From Lutibaculum sp963816555 (lineage in GTDB: Bacteria; Pseudomonadota; Alphaproteobacteria; Rhizobiales; Tepidamorphaceae), in the NCBI GenBank assembly GCA_963816555.1, contig CAWFLD010000003.1, forward strand, positions 165,954-229,953: 64,000 nucleotides of DNA, in the 5' to 3' direction. This document shows positions 26,899-35,459 of this stretch, in pieces. The notes under the pieces were generated by a model. That model was not told where the DNA came from. It saw only the letters and a list, made by a program, of their open reading frames with translations, and did no database searches. Within the stretch, counting starts at the first letter, position 1. The number at the start of each line of letters is the position of its first letter. The position numbers and the translations under genes are program-made.

Positions 26899-27295
26899 TC
26901 AGCCCTTCGGCCGCCCGATCTTCCGCAGGCGCGCCTTGATGGTCGAAACCGATCGGCCGAAGGCGGTGCCAGCGAGCTCGGAGGCATTGCGCCGGCTTCT
27001 TGTCGCGGCGATCGCCTCCAGCACCTGGCGGCGCGGGGCGACGTCGGCTGGAGGACAGCCGGACAAGGCGCAATTCGCCGAGATGCGGGTCGGTCAGCCG
27101 GGAGACGCGGCCGAGCGCGGAAGCACAGGCGTCGAGAAGCCCGGCGCCCCGGGCGTCGTTCGCCGGCAGGTCGACCCAGAGAAACTCCACAGGCGAAGAG
27201 AAGAAGTCGGCGAGACGCCGACCGGCCTGGTCGGGGGCGCGGCTCGCTCCGAACACGACATGCCCATTGGCCTGGGCTGCGAAAAGGATACGCAT
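26899..27295 (-). pseudogene. Small HTH-type protein with one frameshift
   Basis: The first part (start 27295, GGAG about 8 nt upstream) reads MRILFAAQANGHVVFGAS and continues about 80 residues with good composition. Near 27050-27065 it shifts by one extra base into a second frame reading PRRQVLEAIAATRS and ending STIKARLRKIGRPKG before a TGA at 26899-26901. The tail looks like a helix-turn-helix of the sigma/GerE kind (recognition helix around GRSVSTIKARLRKI). Repaired length about 131 residues. No closer family recognised; probably a regulator belonging to the island edge. Confidence 0.55.
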
Positions 27296-27802
27296 TTCGT
27301 CACACTCCATAGCTGTGCCGTCCGCGCTCGCGGCAGCACGTGTTGATACGGGGTGCCGTTCTGCCGAGGGGTCGGCGAGAACGTTTCCGACGCTATGGAT
27401 GGACGGGAAGCCGTCGCGGCTTCATAAATCCTGTTAGCCTCGGACTGCACCTAGCACTGCGGTCTGTGGTTAGGAGGCCGTTCCGCGTTCGCGCGCGGGC
27501 GGTCTCCGCCCGAAGATCGGGCAAGGCTGAAGCTAGCACATTTCTGCGGCCGGTGGTTCTTCTTTCCTGTCAGAGAGTTAACGGGAATTTGCCTAACTTG
27601 CCGTCGAAACGCCGGAGATCTTTCCTGGAGGGCGCGGCGACGCTCGGCCGGCCGGTGAAGTTCTTGGCTAAGGTGATCCGGGGAGCGACGGCTACGCGCC
27701 CATCCCGGTCGTTCGATTGACCAGCGCTTCATCGCTGAAGCCGGCATAGAGTAAGTCGTCAGCGCTGTGTCCCCCGAGCGGGCACATCCACCGGCCGTAT
27801 CG
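27296..27802. other. Stretch without a supportable gene
   Basis: About 500 bases at the island's left edge. Short frames exist on both strands but are arginine/proline-rich shadows or lack ribosome sites. Base use is less GC-biased in places than in the flanking core DNA, as expected of acquired, decaying sequence. Confidence 0.45.
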
Positions 27803-27830
27803 CCGACCCGGATCAATTCTCCGGGGTCGG
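27803..27830 (-). terminator. Hairpin after the permease remnant
   Basis: CCGACCCGG / CCGGGGTCGG stem with one bulged G and a loop of about 9 nt, placed directly after the TAG stop (27831-27833) of the AI-2E-like remnant on the minus strand. No T-tract follows, so termination is probable only from position. Confidence 0.4.
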
Positions 27831-27989
27831 CTACGCATCGCGGGAGAGGATCTCGGCGATCTTCTCGGTGCTTTTGAAATACTCGCACATGATGATGAGA
27901 GCTGCTGTCAGCGGCACCGCGAGAGGCGCCCCGGCTATGCCCCAGATCCAGTTCCAAATCAGGTGATGGCGAGAAAGCTCCCGAGGATA
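27831..27989 (-). pseudogene. C-terminal remnant of an AI-2E family (PerM-like) permease
   Basis: The minus strand ends with HLIWNWIWGIAGAPLAVP, then LTAALIIMCEYFKSTEKI and a TAG. The WxWGxxGxxLAVPL pattern followed by a short tail is the characteristic end of AI-2E/PerM transporters. Just upstream, ILGSFLAIT is in another frame, so a shift lies near 27960. The coding sequence is then cut at 27990 by the left inverted repeat of the IS3-type element; the N-terminal ~300 residues are not found on the other side. Confidence 0.7.
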
Positions 27990-28064
27990 TGACCTTTCCC
28001 CCGCGATCCGGGCCATTGCGAGCTGGGATTTTCCACCTTTGAATGTCTGAAGGAGGACGGTCTC

Positions 28065-28331
28065 ATGAAGCGCAGTCGGTTCAGCGACGAGCAGGTCATC
28101 ACGATCCTGAAGGAGAACGAGGCGGGGGCACGGGTCGACGAGCTCTGCCGGCGTCACGGCATCAGCTCGGCGACGTTCTACGCCTGGCGGAAGAAGTTCG
28201 GCGGCATGGACGCCTCCGACGCCAAGCGGCTGCGCGAGCTCGAAGCCGAGAACGCCAAGCTCAAGCGGATTGTCGCCGATCAGATGCTCGACATGACGGC
28301 GATGAAGGAACTGCTGCAAAAACATTGGTGA
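28065..28331 (+). CDS. IS3-family transposase OrfA
   Basis: DNA-binding protein of 88 residues, beginning MKRSRFSDEQVITILKENEAG, with helix-turn-helix CRRHGISSATFYAWRKKFGG and a leucine-zipper-like tail (RLRELEAENAKLKRIVADQML) that multimerises with OrfB. This is the standard IS3/IS407-group OrfA and appears intact. Confidence 0.92.
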   Translation: MKRSRFSDEQVITILKENEAGARVDELCRRHGISSATFYAWRKKFGGMDASDAKRLRELEAENAKLKRIVADQMLDMTAMKELLQKHW

Positions 28332-28335
28332 GCCC

Positions 28336-28821
28336 ATGGCGAAGCGCAAGGCCGTGGGCTTCCTGATGGCCGAGATGGGCCTGAGCGAGCGCCGGAGCTG
28401 CCGGATCGTCGGACTGGCACGGTCGGTGCAGCAATATCATCCGGTCGACGAGATCGCCGAACTTCATGGCCTGCCCGAGGAGATCGTCCTCGACAACGGC
28501 CCCGAGGGCACCAGCCGGGCGATGTTCGACTGGTCGGAGCGAACTGGGGTCAGGCTGCGGTTCATCGAGCCCGGCAAGCCCGTCCAGAACGCCTTCGTGG
28601 AGTCGTTCAACGGCAAGCTCAGGGACGAGTGCCTCAATCTCCACTGGTTCCGCTCGCTGCGCCACGCCCGCGAGGAGATCGCGGCCGGGCGCCGCCACTA
28701 CAACACCGAGCGCCCACATTCGGCGCTCGGCTACAGGTCACCCCTGGAGTTCCTGACGATCACCGCGCCGGTCATGCCGGCGCTCCACCAACCGGAGGAT
28801 TCCAGCTTCATTCGGCCCTGA
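28336..28821 (+). pseudogene. IS3-family transposase OrfB, internally deleted
   Basis: 161 residues instead of about 270. The N-terminal RRSCRIVGLARSVQQYHP joins straight to EIAELHGLPEEIVLDNGPE: the segment holding the first catalytic Asp of the DDE triad is missing, while the second Asp (VLDNGPE) and the Glu (NAFVESFNGKLRDECL) remain. The reading frame is preserved across the deletion. It cannot catalyse transposition. Confidence 0.88.
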
Positions 28822-28857
28822 GCCAGGGGAAAGGTCAGTGCCGCTGTAAAGGCCGCG

Positions 28858-29405
28858 CTAGGCTTGCAGACACACGTGAGTCTCCAGCAGGGCCCGCTGC
28901 TCCTCTGTCTCGACGCCCTCGGCCGCAACCTCCAAGCCAAGCCCCGGGCGCAGACCGATCAGAGCCTGGACAATGGCTGCGCTTTGCGCGTTGGCCAGCA
29001 TGTCGCCGACGAAGCTCCGGTCGACCTTGAGGCGGTCGAGCTTGAAGTTGCGCAGGTGATAGAGGCTCGAATAGCCGGTGCCGAAGTTGAAGGCGAGCTT
29101 GATCTCGGCGGGCTACTGCACCGCCTCGCCGCAGGCGCGGTCAAGCCGCGACTCGGTCATCGTGGCGATCACGCCGCCATCCTCGGCGATCGGGATGAAG
29201 CTTTCCGGCGCGATTTCCCACATCTCGGGATACGTCCAGGGCCAGCGTCTCGAAGCAACGTACCTGCCCCGTCTTCAGGTCGATCAGCGGCTAACAGCAG
29301 GAGGACGATCTCTCCCCCTCGATGGGGGCATGCCGATCGCGCTCGATCCAATCGCGTTCGCGCACGTGCGCGTCCATCTCTTCCTCGAAAATGCGGAAGG
29401 CGGAG
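28858..29405 (-). pseudogene. Degenerate GGDEF/EAL-type cyclic-di-GMP protein remnant
   Basis: Pieces of an EAL phosphodiesterase can be read in order on the minus strand: linker FRIFEEEMDAHVRERDW, then a stop, PLIDLKTGQVRCFETLA, a frame change to EIAPESFIPIAEDGGVIATM, an in-frame TAG, then after a large deletion FNFGTGYSSLYHLRNFKLDR, LKVDRSFVGDMLAN, and AAEGVETEEQRALL with a final TAG at 28858. The catalytic middle of the domain is gone. The FEEEMD linker is typical of GGDEF-EAL fusions. Clearly non-functional. Confidence 0.85.
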
Positions 29406-29543
29406 TGGCCGGGTGCGGGCCCGGAGGTTCGCCGCCGCAGGTGCCCTCGCCGATGGCGGGTGCCGACCTCGCTAACGCGCCGGACGGTCACTTCATGGAA
29501 TACGTCGTGCCCGAGCCGTCGCAGTCCTGACGGGGGAAAGCGC

Positions 29544-31862
29544 TCAGGTCAGCGCGATCCGATGGTTTCGGCCTTCCCAATTCGCCTCATAGCGGCGGGT
29601 GAAGACCAGGCCGGTGGCGGATGTGGGAAAGTCGAGCGCGACCCCGTGCATGTCGAAGGGCAGCGCCGTCGCATCCCGCTCCTCTACTGTCCTCCAGTCG
29701 TCGTAGCTGTAATGCAGGGTGAAGGGACGCGTGTCCTCGATAACGAGGCGTTTCGTGCGAGGCAGTGCGCTGACCGGTATGTCCGCCCTCCAATGCAGCA
29801 CCGAAGGGTCCGGACGCTTGCCGCCACAGTGGTCCTCGACGCTGCTGAGAAGCTCGATCGGCCGGCCAGCCGCGATCGTGATTGCCAGCTTCAGGTACTC
29901 CGAATGGGCCCAGACGAGCGGCATGGCGCTGCCGCTCGGGTGGCCGGGTTCCAGCGCCCGGTCGGGGATCGCTGCGGCGTCCCAGACCTGCTCGGGAATG
30001 AGGCCTCCCGGACCGGTCATACGGGACATGGTTTCGAGATAGGGCCGCGCGTCGTATCCGGCCTGAAGCGCGAAGTGGCCGCGCTCGCCTGTGAGAAGCG
30101 GCCACCCGCGGCCGATGCCTATTCCATCGAAGGGGCTGCCGTCTGCGTGTTCGCCGTAGCCATCTTCGTTGTAGCGGTGCAGCGCCTGGCCGAGGGGCGT
30201 GCGCGTCGCGAGCAGCGCATCGCATATCGTCACGGTATCCTGCATCCGTGTGTCGTCGGCCGCGCGCAGGCCGAAACGTGCCAGCGCCAGGAAGTCGAAG
30301 GCGACGCACTCGTCCGCCGGCAACGTCATGCCGCCGCGGTTGCGGATTTCGATCCGTTGCTCGGCGATGGCCTGATCGGCCGTGGGAACGATGCGGACAT
30401 AGTGCCCAGCCACGCCGTGCCGTCGCGCGAGCTCGCTTCCGGTCACGTAGATCCAGTCCTCGATGCGCGCATTCCAGTCGTCCGCAACGCTGAGGAGATA
30501 CTCTCGGGCTCCGCCTTCGAGCCAGGTCGCGGCGGCGACCAGTGCGCTGACGAGGACTGCCAGCGTATAGCCGTTGAGCCCGGCGTCTTCCTCCCACCTA
30601 TCCTGAGCGGAGACCGGGCCATGGCGGACTATGAATCCCGCAGCCTGTTCGACCATGCGGCGCACACCGATGGTGCGGGGCCCCGCGTCGATCCGGTCCA
30701 GTTCGCGCAGCTTTGTGGCAAGGAGTATGGGGAAGCCGACCTCGTCGAGTTGCACGGCCTTCCAGAACGGTTGGCCGTTCGGATAGAAATTCTGCGACCA
30801 GTGGCCGTCCACGTGCTGCATCGCCACGAGATAGGCGAGCATGCGTCTCGCATCGCTGACGAGGCCGATCCCGAGAAGGGCCAGTCCGGTGTTGACTGCG
30901 TCACGCGCCCACACGAGATGATAGCCACCGAGGTCGTCGTGCGAATTTCCCCATGGAACGCTCAGGCTGGCGACCACGGCGCCCGGGAAGGTGCGGTCCT
31001 CGTGCGCCTTCAGCACCGCCGCGGAACGACGGGCTTGTTCGATGAGATCGGGTGTCAGCCCGTCAGAGCGGAGGCTCACCCCGCTCGCCCATTCCTGCCA
31101 CCCCGCGATCGCCTGCTCGCGAATTTCCGCAAAGCCAGAGGCAATGCTCGATTTCGCCAGCGTGGTGGCGCCGAGCGCCGAACTGGAAAACGCAAGGCCG
31201 AGAATGCCGTCGTTCCTGGCGAGCTCGCCGGTGAGCGCGAGGTTGCCCGGCCCGGCATGGTCGTACGCCCAGCACATGCGCCCATGCCTGTCGAAGTCCT
31301 GCCAGCCGTCGGATGTGCCGACATGCCCCGCGCTGGTTCGCGAGAAACCGTGGTCACAGGCCAGGCACAGGAAGCAGCCATCGCCATCGGCGTGGAGGAG
31401 TTCGTCGACCCATGCCGAATTGGCATCGCTCTTCGGCCCGAGCCGTGGAGCCAGAAGGACATAGAGACGGCATCCCTCGCCCGTCAGCTCGTAGCGGACG
31501 AGGAGGACATCCCGCAACGGATCGGGCACCACCTCGAGCTCGACGCGATACGTCCCGTCGGCGTCTTCGTGAACGATCGTCGGAAGAGGAATGTCCGGCT
31601 GCGGCGTCGAGAGGCTGTACCGGTTGACGCGCTTCAGTTCGCTCCAGCCGTTTGGTCCGAGCACGATGAAGCCGAAGTCGCGGATCTGTGGCTCACCGGT
31701 CGAGGGCCAGTAGACCTCGTTCAGGATCCCGTGGCCCAGCGTTGCCCAGAGGCGGCTCGATCCCAGCGCCGTGGTCACGAGATCCTTGGCTGACGAGGAC
31801 CATGTCGGCGAAAGGTCGGTCGGACCGCTCGGTGCCCTGCCGGTCTGGACGTCCGAACTCAT
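29544..31862 (-). CDS. Glycoside hydrolase family 15 protein (glucoamylase-like)
   Basis: Exo-acting 1,4-alpha-glucosidase-type enzyme, 772 aa. An N-terminal glucodextranase-like beta domain (about 1-270) has RLWATLGHGILNEVYWPS. The (alpha/alpha)6 barrel shows HLVWARDAVNTGLALL, GHWSQNFYPNG, GRGWPLLTGERGHFAL and GGLIPEQVWD, whose Glu matches a catalytic residue. The frame is open further upstream, but the Met at 31862 opens the domain. No signal peptide, so intracellular glucan or maltodextrin turnover is likely. It follows the SDR gene by 47 bp. Confidence 0.93.
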   Translation of the reverse strand: MSSDVQTGRAPSGPTDLSPTWSSSAKDLVTTALGSSRLWATLGHGILNEVYWPSTGEPQIRDFGFIVLGPNGWSELKRVNRYSLSTPQPDIPLPTIVHEDADGTYRVELEVVPDPLRDVLLVRYELTGEGCRLYVLLAPRLGPKSDANSAWVDELLHADGDGCFLCLACDHGFSRTSAGHVGTSDGWQDFDRHGRMCWAYDHAGPGNLALTGELARNDGILGLAFSSSALGATTLAKSSIASGFAEIREQAIAGWQEWASGVSLRSDGLTPDLIEQARRSAAVLKAHEDRTFPGAVVASLSVPWGNSHDDLGGYHLVWARDAVNTGLALLGIGLVSDARRMLAYLVAMQHVDGHWSQNFYPNGQPFWKAVQLDEVGFPILLATKLRELDRIDAGPRTIGVRRMVEQAAGFIVRHGPVSAQDRWEEDAGLNGYTLAVLVSALVAAATWLEGGAREYLLSVADDWNARIEDWIYVTGSELARRHGVAGHYVRIVPTADQAIAEQRIEIRNRGGMTLPADECVAFDFLALARFGLRAADDTRMQDTVTICDALLATRTPLGQALHRYNEDGYGEHADGSPFDGIGIGRGWPLLTGERGHFALQAGYDARPYLETMSRMTGPGGLIPEQVWDAAAIPDRALEPGHPSGSAMPLVWAHSEYLKLAITIAAGRPIELLSSVEDHCGGKRPDPSVLHWRADIPVSALPRTKRLVIEDTRPFTLHYSYDDWRTVEERDATALPFDMHGVALDFPTSATGLVFTRRYEANWEGRNHRIALT

Positions 31863-31909
31863 GGCAATTCTCCGCTTGCGAAGATGCTGGGGGCACGCAA
31901 GTGGAAATC

Positions 31910-32692
31910 TCACCCCCCGTGGGCAAAGTCCGGGTAGTCGAGCATGCCGCCATCGACAAAGATTGTCGTGCCGGTGGAGTAGCTCGCGACGTCGGAAACC
32001 AGGACGGTCGCCATACCCGCGATCTCGCCCACCTGGCCCATGCGCGACATCGGGATCTTCCGCTTCAGGTCCTCGAGCATCGCCGGATCCTCCCAGACGT
32101 TGCGGTTTATGTCGGTCTGGACGGCGCCCGGCGCCAGCGCAAGCACACGCACGCCGTGGGGAGATGCCTCCTGTGCCAGCGTCTTGGTGAGCATGGATAT
32201 TCCGGCCTTGGAGGAGTTGTAGGCGCTGTAGCCGCTCCACGCGATGCGCTCGTGCACCGAGCTCATGTTCAGGATCACGCCGCCGCCATTCGCGACCATG
32301 CGGCGCAGCGCCTCGCGGGCGCAGAGGAACGTGCCGAAGAGGTTGACCTCGAGGACGTGGCGCCAGGCGATCGGGTCGGCCTCCCAGCAGGACATTGGCT
32401 GTCCGTCGATACCGGCATTGTTGACGAGAATGTCGAGGCCGCCCCACGCATCATCCACGCCGGCGAACATGGATGCGACCTCGTCGGGCTTCGAGACGTC
32501 GGCGCAGATGGAGATCGCCTCGCCTCCGGCCTCCCGGATGCTGCCCACCACCGCCTCGGCCGCGTCGGGATTGACAACGTAGTTCACGGCGACGCTGGCG
32601 CCTGAACCGGCCAGTGCCTTGGCAATGGCCGCCCCGATGCCGGAGTTTGCTCCCGTCACCAGCGCGCGCCGTCCGCCGAGATCAATTTCCAT
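31910..32692 (-). CDS. SDR family NAD(P)-dependent oxidoreductase
   Basis: Classical short-chain dehydrogenase, 260 aa. It has coenzyme motif VTGANSGIGAAIA, the structural NNAG in ILVNNAGIDG, catalytic Ser in ILNMSSVHE, and the YNSSK active-site pair in YSAYNSSKAG; the ending FVDGGMLDYPDF is typical of glucose 1-dehydrogenase-like SDRs. The pairing with GH15 (47 bp, same strand) suggests oxidation of the glucose released by that enzyme, which is inference. Confidence 0.9.
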   Translation of the reverse strand: MEIDLGGRRALVTGANSGIGAAIAKALAGSGASVAVNYVVNPDAAEAVVGSIREAGGEAISICADVSKPDEVASMFAGVDDAWGGLDILVNNAGIDGQPMSCWEADPIAWRHVLEVNLFGTFLCAREALRRMVANGGGVILNMSSVHERIAWSGYSAYNSSKAGISMLTKTLAQEASPHGVRVLALAPGAVQTDINRNVWEDPAMLEDLKRKIPMSRMGQVGEIAGMATVLVSDVASYSTGTTIFVDGGMLDYPDFAHGG

Positions 32693-33484
32693 CCGGGGAC
32701 TCCTCGCCGGGACTGCCGACGGAACGACGGCTTGTGTCCCCTGCCACGACCGGCAGGTCTCCGTGACCAGCCCCGCCGCAACGGAAGCCAAGATACACCC
32801 CGGTCACCGTCTTGACGTGTGAGCGACAGATTAAATTCCCTTCACGTACTGACCGGTTGCGCGCGTGGTGCCGGCAAGACGCGTGCCGGAACGCCGCGAA
32901 TGCCTGACGAGGGGGCATGAGCCGCTGGCGGCTGAATTCCTGCTCAATCACCCCTGCGACGAGCCCCTTCGCCACCCGGAGTGCGAAACCGTCCGATGGA
33001 CGTTGATGAGCGTGTCCCACGGGTCCGAGATTTTCTGGGACCCCGCATGAACACGACGGGCGCGCTGGCCTGCGTCTGGCCGGAGCGGTCAGCCGACGGA
33101 ACATGCCGATGCCCGATGGCCGGTTGATCGCCTTCTGGCCGTGGCGAACGATGAAGCCCTGCGGCAGGTAGAGGAACGTCCGAGGTCGGCTACAACAACG
33201 CCGCGCATCGGCCGCGTCCTCATGGTCAGAGGACGGGACGCGGGCGATGGAGCAATGATAACCTCCGCCGGCGGACACGAACTGAAACCGTGCCGGGTCT
33301 GGGCGGACGAGGCTCCGGCCCGGGTCGGACGACGAGCTGCCTCTCGGGCCTGCCGGGCGAACTGCCGAACGTGCCCGTGCTGGCGCTCTCATCTGCCGGA
33401 ACCGCGTAGACGCGACGCCCGGCAATTTCGCGTCGCCCAGAGGCGACGTAGCCGAACTTGAGCAGTGTGATCTGGAGACTGGCA
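32693..33484. other. Long stretch without a recognisable gene
   Basis: Nearly 800 bases upstream of the SDR gene. Open frames on both strands are arginine-, proline- and serine-rich, without ribosome sites or family resemblance. It may contain decayed sequence as well as the promoter of the SDR-GH15 pair. Confidence 0.5.
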
Positions 33485-33751
33485 ATGCATCGACGCGTTG
33501 GAACGATCGCCTGCCTGCTACTCAGCCTATGCATTTCGGGGCCGGCTCGCGCCGATGCCGAACGCTGCGAACGTGCGACCGAGGCTCACCAGTCGGCCAG
33601 GGAGACGGCGAGGCGTGAGGCCGAGCGGTATCTTGCCTGCGTCAGCGCCGATGACAGCGAGCGTGACTGCGCCACGCAGTTCCAGAGCTTGAGCGCAGCG
33701 CAGGCCGATCTCATTACGGCAAGGTGGCTCACCGTGATGGAATGCGGCTAG
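33485..33751 (+). CDS. Small secreted cysteine-containing protein, unknown function
   Basis: 88 residues starting MHRRVGTIACLLLSLCISGP, a good Sec signal peptide with probable cleavage after ARA near residue 23. The mature part is about 65 residues, helical and charged, with four cysteines (ERCERA, YLACVSA, RDCATQF, VMECG) that could form two disulfides in the periplasm. A GGAG lies about 10 nt before the ATG. No family recognised. It stands alone on the plus strand between minus-strand units. Confidence 0.6.
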   Translation: MHRRVGTIACLLLSLCISGPARADAERCERATEAHQSARETARREAERYLACVSADDSERDCATQFQSLSAAQADLITARWLTVMECG

Positions 33752-33849
33752 CCGCGCGGATCTCTTCCTGCCGCTCCTGTGTCATCGATACCGGCCGGAT
33801 ACGGCGAGGGAGGACCAGTGGCGGCTACGTGGCGTCCTTCAGCCTTTCA

Positions 33850-33978
33850 TCACATGCTGAGGATGGGGAGTGCCGCCCAGACGAGCCATCCGACGATTGC
33901 GACGACGATCAGGATCGGCCCCCACCAATTGGCGAAGGGAGAGCGGTAGCGAAGGGGAAGGTTCCGGTGCCGTGGCAT
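33850..33978 (-). CDS. Single-pass membrane miniprotein, unknown function
   Basis: 42 residues: a basic head (MPRHRNLPLRYRSPF) and one clear membrane helix (WWGPILIVVAIVGWLVWAAL). Its ATG shares a base with the TGA of the reading frame upstream (TGATG at 33976-33980), the same coupling used by real operons in this window, which is the main support for it. No homologue recognised. Confidence 0.5.
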   Translation of the reverse strand: MPRHRNLPLRYRSPFANWWGPILIVVAIVGWLVWAALPILSM

Positions 33979-34208
33979 CACTGATCCTCGATGGCGGCAT
34001 CGAGCGCCTTCGACAATACCTTGGCATTCGACAGGGCGTCCCGTTGTTTCTCTCCGTCCGAGTGCCTTCCGGGTAGATGCTCGCACGCGATCGAGACCAT
34101 GCACCTGATCGTGTCGCTTCCCCGTGACAACACGATCGAGAACTCGTCTGTCTGTCCATTACGGGAGACTTCAAGCTTTTCCCTGCCAGCACGCGTTATG
34201 AGGTGGTC
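33978..34208 (-). CDS. Possible small protein (about 76 codons) without an obvious start
   Basis: The frame immediately after the stop of the 107-residue gene reads DHLITRAGREKLEVSRNGQ and continues with natural composition (FSIVLSRGSDTIRCMVSIAC) to a TGA that overlaps the next ATG. There is no ATG, GTG or TTG near its beginning. Either the start lies in another frame upstream with a shift (an ATG in CGATGCAGAGCCTGG, near 34230, is a candidate), or the preceding TAA arose by mutation and the two were once one protein. Function unknown. Confidence 0.4.
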   Translation of the reverse strand, partial: DHLITRAGREKLEVSRNGQTDEFSIVLSRGSDTIRCMVSIACEHLPGRHSDGEKQRDALSNAKVLSKALDAAIEDQ

Positions 34209-34532
34209 TTAGGTTCCAGGCTCTGCATCGTCCTTGTGGTGGTGGAGGAACCGGGCCAGGCGTCCCCGCAGGTCACGCGCAAGGGGGCTGTCGCCGTCGG
34301 CTGATGACGCCGAGAAGATGGTTCGCTGAAAATCCCTGGGCAGATCGTTCCACAGAGTGACGACCGCCGCGCCCAGACACTCCAGTATCTGTCGTTCCGG
34401 AAGTGTCAGCCCCTTGATCTCCGCGACCAGCGCGGGTGAGGCGACCGCTTCTATGGCTCCCCCTTCGTCGTCCCATCGCGCGAGGGAATCCGATAGCTGA
34501 GCGGAGCTGCGTGCCGTATCGTTCGCGGGCAT
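34209..34532 (-). CDS. Hypothetical protein
   Basis: 107 residues, acidic and helical (ARSSAQLSDSLARWDDEG; LPERQILECLGAAVVTLWND; RDLRGRLARFLHHHKDD). An AAGGAA motif lies about 9 nt before the ATG. No domain recognised. First gene of a small minus-strand group running down to 33850; the frame after its TAA is also open and protein-like. Confidence 0.6.
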   Translation of the reverse strand: MPANDTARSSAQLSDSLARWDDEGGAIEAVASPALVAEIKGLTLPERQILECLGAAVVTLWNDLPRDFQRTIFSASSADGDSPLARDLRGRLARFLHHHKDDAEPGT

Positions 34533-34590
34533 GGTCGGATTTCCTTATCTATGAAGTGGGGGGCTTCGGACTGACGGCACATGGTCCGGC

Positions 34591-34857
34591 TCAGCGAAAG
34601 TCCGCCGACGTCAGTACGTAGAGACGCTTCCGTGCGTGCCCGTAGGCTTCACGGGCGACCGACTGAACCTCGTCGCGCGCAGCGTCGAAGGCTGCGAGAT
34701 GATCAGCCTCGGACCGGGATATGTGCCGGGCACCTCTGGAGAGAGCATCGATGTCCAGGAGAAACGGGACCTCGAAGATGCCGTCGTAGCCGACGAAACG
34801 GATCTGCCGCCGGTCACGATCGTAGCTGCGGCTGCGGTTGGCGAATGTCAGTGTCAT
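34591..34857 (-). CDS. DUF1488 family protein
   Basis: 88 residues: MTLTFANRSRSYDRDRRQIRF, then VGYDGIFEVPFLLDIDAL, AAFDAARDEVQSVAREAY and LYVLTSADF, which follows the DUF1488 pattern closely from end to end. Function unknown; the family is common in Rhizobiales and often sits in stress-related or accessory regions. An AGGAAG precedes the ATG. Confidence 0.85.
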   Translation of the reverse strand: MTLTFANRSRSYDRDRRQIRFVGYDGIFEVPFLLDIDALSRGARHISRSEADHLAAFDAARDEVQSVAREAYGHARKRLYVLTSADFR

Positions 34858-34959
34858 GATTCAGCTTCCTGTTCGGCGGCGCTCTGGACGGGGAGCGTAC
34901 CCGCGGGCGCACGCAAGACAGAATGATCTTGGCGCAACGTCACCGTAGCTGTCGTTCAG

Positions 34960-35115
34960 CTATCGCTTCTTTCCGCTACCCGCAGATCTGAGGACCCCGG
35001 CCTGAAACGTCTCGCTCTCGCGGAGATATTTCGGCCCGGCCTGCTTCTTGTCCTGCGTGGACTCGCTCTTCGTCTTCTTGGTTTCCTTGCTGGTGCGCTT
35101 CTGTCCCTTGGCCAT
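34960..35115 (-). CDS. Small lysine-rich protein, unknown function
   Basis: 51 residues, strongly basic (MAKGQKRTSKETKKTKSEST ... KYLRESETFQAG ... GSGKKR). GGAAG lies 9 nt before the ATG. It starts 3 bp after the stop of the 113-residue gene and so belongs to the same three-gene unit (35980 to 34960). The composition suggests nucleic-acid binding or a disordered protein; nothing more can be said. Confidence 0.6.
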   Translation of the reverse strand: MAKGQKRTSKETKKTKSESTQDKKQAGPKYLRESETFQAGVLRSAGSGKKR

Positions 35116-35117
35116 GT

Positions 35118-35459
35118 TCAAGCTTCCTTGTCCTGCGGTGGGGTCACGGCGTCGTGCTCCTCGTGCGGTGCGGCCGACAAGCGCTCGAAGTCGCGGAGCA
35201 CGTTGGCGATCAGCGTCTGGCGTCGCGGATCCTGGGCTTCGGGCGTGGCGGCGAAGAGCGACAGCAGATAGTGAGCCTTGTCGGCTGCCTCGCTCCAGCT
35301 AGTGGCAGGCGCGGCGACCAGGTTCTTCTCGAGTTCGTCCTGACGCGCCTTGAGCCGGGCTCGCTCCTGCGCGACCTCGCCTAGCTGCCGGCGAAGCTCG
35401 GTCGCCTTCTGTGCGGCCATGCCACGATGGGCATCGAGTTCGACTGGCCGGTCGGTCAT
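35118..35459 (-). CDS. Hypothetical coiled-coil protein
   Basis: 113 residues. A likely coiled coil covers about residues 15-50 (AQKATELRRQLGEVAQERARL, KARQDELEKNL), followed by a helical part (KAHYLLSLFAATPEAQDPRR). No family recognised. Its ATG overlaps the stop of the upstream gene (35456-35459). Confidence 0.65.
   Translation of the reverse strand: MTDRPVELDAHRGMAAQKATELRRQLGEVAQERARLKARQDELEKNLVAAPATSWSEAADKAHYLLSLFAATPEAQDPRRQTLIANVLRDFERLSAAPHEEHDAVTPPQDKEA

Larger units (their letters stand above)
27990..28837 (+). mobile_element. IS3-family element, internally deleted
   Basis: Both ends carry an inverted repeat starting TGACCTTTCCCC (27990 onward) and its complement GGGGAAAGGTCA (ending 28837); weaker matching continues inward through GGGCC. 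Inside are orfA and a shortened orfB. At 848 bp it is about 350-400 bp shorter than a complete element of this type. Flanking trinucleotides (ATA left, GTG right) do not match and the genes on each side are different, so the original target duplication has been lost through deletion or rearrangement. Confidence 0.88.

Noticed and set aside
27340..27720. A 126-codon plus-strand frame with a faint twin-arginine-like stretch (RRRSFLEGAATLG)
   Set aside because: The motif is far from any start, has no hydrophobic segment after it, and the rest of the frame is not protein-like.
33978..34532. Treating the two adjacent frames as a single gene with stop-codon readthrough
   Set aside because: No readthrough signal or special codon context is visible; kept as separate entries with the alternative noted.
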